Assembly (NCBI GenBank): GCA_020073385.1
Contig: JAIQFH010000004.1
Coordinates: 124,001-188,000, forward strand
DNA from: Terriglobia bacterium
Lineage (GTDB): Bacteria; Acidobacteriota; Terriglobia; Terriglobales; Acidobacteriaceae
Reading direction: 5' to 3'
Length of the DNA stretch: 64,000 nucleotides
Shown here: in pieces, positions 61,677 through 64,000 of the stretch
How positions within the stretch are numbered: the first letter of the stretch is position 1
Layout of the letters: each line of letters starts with the position of its first letter
The notes under the pieces: model-generated
What the model was told of the DNA's origin: nothing
Database searches by the model: none
Seen by the model: only the letters and a program-made list of their open reading frames with translations
Translations under genes and position numbers: made by a program

Positions 61677-63833
61677 ATGCTAAAGAATCGTCTCTTAAAA
61701 GGATGTATTAGCGTTGGCGTGTTTTTAGCTCTTCAATTCTGCCAGTCGCAGATCACCAGTCAGCAAGCCGAGGTCACTGCCTCGAGGCGAATTGAGAACC
61801 CGACGAACTCCGAGTCTACAGCGCGAGCTAAGGACGTTCTGGATGTGCGGGACCACGGCGTGGACTGCACATTCACGCGTGACAGTTCTGCCGCACTAAA
61901 CGCGATAACTGCAGGGGCCGCGACCAATGGTGCAGCGATCACTTTCCCTCCAAACTGCCATGTCAAGATCGCATCTACCTGGCTTATCAAGAATCTGAGC
62001 GGGTTCTCGATCCGAGGGTACTCTGGTGCCGGGAACAACGGATACTCTGGCACCAATGTTCCGACAATTGGCTGGGCCGGAGCGCCTAGCGGAACCATGA
62101 TCGACATGGAATACGTGGATGGATTCGAGGTTGATCATCTGGCCATCGACGGCAGGGGAATCGCTGCCATTGGCATCAACGTAGACAAGACCGGTGGCGG
62201 AGGCAAGGTCAACACGACCGATGGACTCTTCAACCGTTTGAATATCAGTGCAAACTTTCAGGGAGCTGGAAAGGCTGATTGGGTTGGTATGAAACTGTCA
62301 GCAGTTTCCACTTCCAACGTAGAAGACATGCGGGTGACAAACTCCACGTTCTCTTGCGGAAACACGACAAGCTCAGGAGTGGCTGGCGTTTGGTTAGCGC
62401 ATTCGTTCAACGTGAAGAACATCCAGATCGAGCACAACTTCATCCACAATTGCAACGTCGGCGTCTTGCAGACTCAGGGTCACGCAAACATACGCTACAA
62501 CGAAGTTGGCTCGAATCACACAGACTTCGAGATCGACTACTACACCGACCCGGAGCAGATTTCCTATAACCTGTCCGAATCCTCCCAGAGTGGCAGTCGC
62601 TTCTTGATCCTCGGCATCGTCAACCACGTGGTCGAGGTCACCGGCAACAACATCCCGGTCAATAACACTTGTGCGATCACGTTCACCAACGGAGGAACGG
62701 TATCGTCTCCCAACGGTAATTCCTTCTACAACGGATATGGCGGAGGGGCCGGTGGGAGCAAATGGTGCAACGGCGTCGGCTCGACGAACCCTCCAACCAT
62801 CATGGGCAACCTAGCTAACTTTGATGTCAGTTCTGATGACATCTCCCCTTTCGTCACTTTCTTTGGCAAATCTCGCCACCCAATCGTGGATGCTGCGACT
62901 ATCTCAAATGCGACCAAGAATGTGATTCTCGGCACAGGCGCGACATTCGTCGAGCAGTCCGTCCACTACAACAACAACGACGCCGGCGGAAGCCGTCTCG
63001 CGCCCAATAACCAAACCGAAAATTCTACCGCCTGCGCGGTGAACACAATCTGCCGCGACGAGGGAAGTGAGGAAACAGGAGGCCCTGTCACCCCCGATCG
63101 AGTGACCTGCAAGGTGACGGGAACCGATACCAGCACTGTCCACGTCTACTATGTGTCCGCAGTAGACGCTGCTGGAAATGAAACGATTCTTGGAAGTTCC
63201 GGCAACCTCTCTGCCTGCCGCGGGCCCGCCACCTACGATGGCAGCCATTACGAGACGGTCTACTGGGTCGCCTCTCCTGGCGCTGCTTCCTATACGGTTT
63301 ACGTGGCCAATCCTAAGGCACCGGGAAGCCAGTACGCGCAAGTCGCTTCTGGAATCGTTGGTACCTCTTACCAGTTCAACGGCCCTTACCCTACCTCCTT
63401 CACGGCTGGGATCAAGAACCTGTACAACCAGGCACTTTACAGGATCTTCCGGGGAAGGGAAGTGGACTTGCAATTCGGCACTCCGCTGAAGGGCTTCAGC
63501 GACAAAGGTATCACTCAGACTTTCAGTTTGAGCTCCAGAGGTTTCCAGTTGGGTGCGAGCGGTACGATGCTGACCCAGATGGCGCTATACTCAACGGCTT
63601 CGATCACTCCGGCTGCTGTGACCGCCGCCAGTTGTTCAGATCAGATTTTTCCGGTCCAAGGAGTAACGACCGCGGATCGCATCTCAAACATCGTTCCTCC
63701 TGCCGAATTGGGTAACGTCTCACTGAACGGATACATCTCTGCCTCGAACACGTTACTCCTGCACTTCTGCAATCCAAGCAGTTCGACCGTTACCCCTCCT
63801 GCGGGGGTCTACTCCATTCTCGCAGTTCACTAA
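61677..63833 (+). CDS. Secreted right-handed beta-helix protein
   Basis: 718 residues from the ATG at 61677, which begins a signal peptide (LKGCISVGVFLALQFCQSQ); the open frame to 61557 runs into the pseudogene and is not used. DVLDVRDHGVDCTFTRDSSA starts the beta-helix domain of the pectate-lyase-3 type. Asn/Gly/Thr-rich coils continue to about residue 420 (IEHNFIHNCNVGVLQTQGHA, ANIRYNEVGSNH). A fibronectin-like segment (STVHVYYVSAVDAAGNETIL, SYTVYVANPKAPG) and a C-terminal block (QIFPVQGVTTADRISNIVPP, then LLLHFCNPSSSTVTPPAGVY) follow. The latter resembles tail-fibre tip domains. Likely an extracellular glycan-binding or -cleaving protein. Substrate unknown. Confidence 0.8.
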   Translation: MLKNRLLKGCISVGVFLALQFCQSQITSQQAEVTASRRIENPTNSESTARAKDVLDVRDHGVDCTFTRDSSAALNAITAGAATNGAAITFPPNCHVKIASTWLIKNLSGFSIRGYSGAGNNGYSGTNVPTIGWAGAPSGTMIDMEYVDGFEVDHLAIDGRGIAAIGINVDKTGGGGKVNTTDGLFNRLNISANFQGAGKADWVGMKLSAVSTSNVEDMRVTNSTFSCGNTTSSGVAGVWLAHSFNVKNIQIEHNFIHNCNVGVLQTQGHANIRYNEVGSNHTDFEIDYYTDPEQISYNLSESSQSGSRFLILGIVNHVVEVTGNNIPVNNTCAITFTNGGTVSSPNGNSFYNGYGGGAGGSKWCNGVGSTNPPTIMGNLANFDVSSDDISPFVTFFGKSRHPIVDAATISNATKNVILGTGATFVEQSVHYNNNDAGGSRLAPNNQTENSTACAVNTICRDEGSEETGGPVTPDRVTCKVTGTDTSTVHVYYVSAVDAAGNETILGSSGNLSACRGPATYDGSHYETVYWVASPGAASYTVYVANPKAPGSQYAQVASGIVGTSYQFNGPYPTSFTAGIKNLYNQALYRIFRGREVDLQFGTPLKGFSDKGITQTFSLSSRGFQLGASGTMLTQMALYSTASITPAAVTAASCSDQIFPVQGVTTADRISNIVPPAELGNVSLNGYISASNTLLLHFCNPSSSTVTPPAGVYSILAVH

Positions 63834-64000
63834 GCAACCTCAGTGATCACGGCTCAACGAGTAGTCCTCCATTCATCGCGAGCAGAAGAATGCCGGGCTG
63901 CAGAGCAGACCGACCACCGTTTTGAGCAGATCAAACTACGTCCGCAAGCCGACATGACGTAGAAATCGTCCGATCGCATGCCGCGTATGCAAGATTGTGT
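63834..64000. other. Right-edge non-coding stretch
   Basis: 167 bases after the beta-helix stop. No gene, repeat or clear terminator seen. Confidence 0.5.

Overview
This 64 kb window looks chromosomal and most likely comes from a soil Acidobacteriota (Terriglobia/Koribacter-like). That assignment is inferred from gene content: twin-arginine IorAB-type molybdenum hydroxylase, CE15-type esterase, secreted TPR and FecR-like proteins, and a very large exopolysaccharide locus. GC is moderately high. I saw no rRNA, tRNA, integrase, transposase or CRISPR array.

Layout. 1-15.6 kb carries mostly minus-strand core and envelope genes: a PH-domain fragment, nuoA, a DinB-like protein, an isoquinoline-oxidoreductase-type pair, a LolA-like protein, a DoxX-like/RHH pair, a CE15 esterase, an SGNH hydrolase, a TPR protein, a FecR-like protein, an OmpA protein and a small beta-barrel. 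15.7-20.7 kb (minus) holds an O-antigen ligase/polymerase-like protein, a TPR plus carbohydrate-binding-like protein and a Wzc-type tyrosine kinase. 21.1-27.3 kb interrupts the polysaccharide genes with a phage-derived block: intact terminase large subunit and neighbours on the minus strand; an RHH regulator facing a promoter overlapped by a strong palindromic operator; and a plus-strand recombination operon (Rad52-like annealing protein, unknown, Fe-S RecB/Cas4-like nuclease, unknown, HNH). No capsid, portal, tail or integrase genes are present.

27.5-42.2 kb is a long plus-strand operon with many 1-8 nt overlaps: an ABC polysaccharide exporter (Wzm/Wzt with a C-terminal substrate-binding domain), many glycosyltransferases (GT2, GT4, GT11), three FkbM methyltransferases and a DUF268 protein. 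42.9-60.2 kb is a mosaic: a beta-helix protein, further GT4 and GT2 enzymes, an asparagine-synthase-like amidotransferase, a Wzy-like polymerase, a NodU/CmcH carbamoyltransferase, and GDP-fucose synthesis (gmd, fcl). 60.2-61.6 kb is a gene graveyard, followed by a second large beta-helix protein.

How the parts fit. gmd and fcl would make GDP-L-fucose for the GT11 enzyme at 34.5 kb. FkbM, carbamoyl and amide modifications would decorate a complex glycan, and Wzm/Wzt and/or Wzy/Wzc would polymerise and export it. The locus has clearly been rearranged. I found two broken GT4 genes that match intact GT4 genes in the same window, a truncated methyltransferase tail, an 18-bp CTAG-rich sequence present as an exact inverted pair 18 kb apart, and a decayed opposite-strand copy of one phage-block gene (26353-27051) at 60529-60850. 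That last observation suggests the phage-like module is a recurrent or formerly mobile unit in this locus. All homology statements come from reading the sequence, not from database searches.
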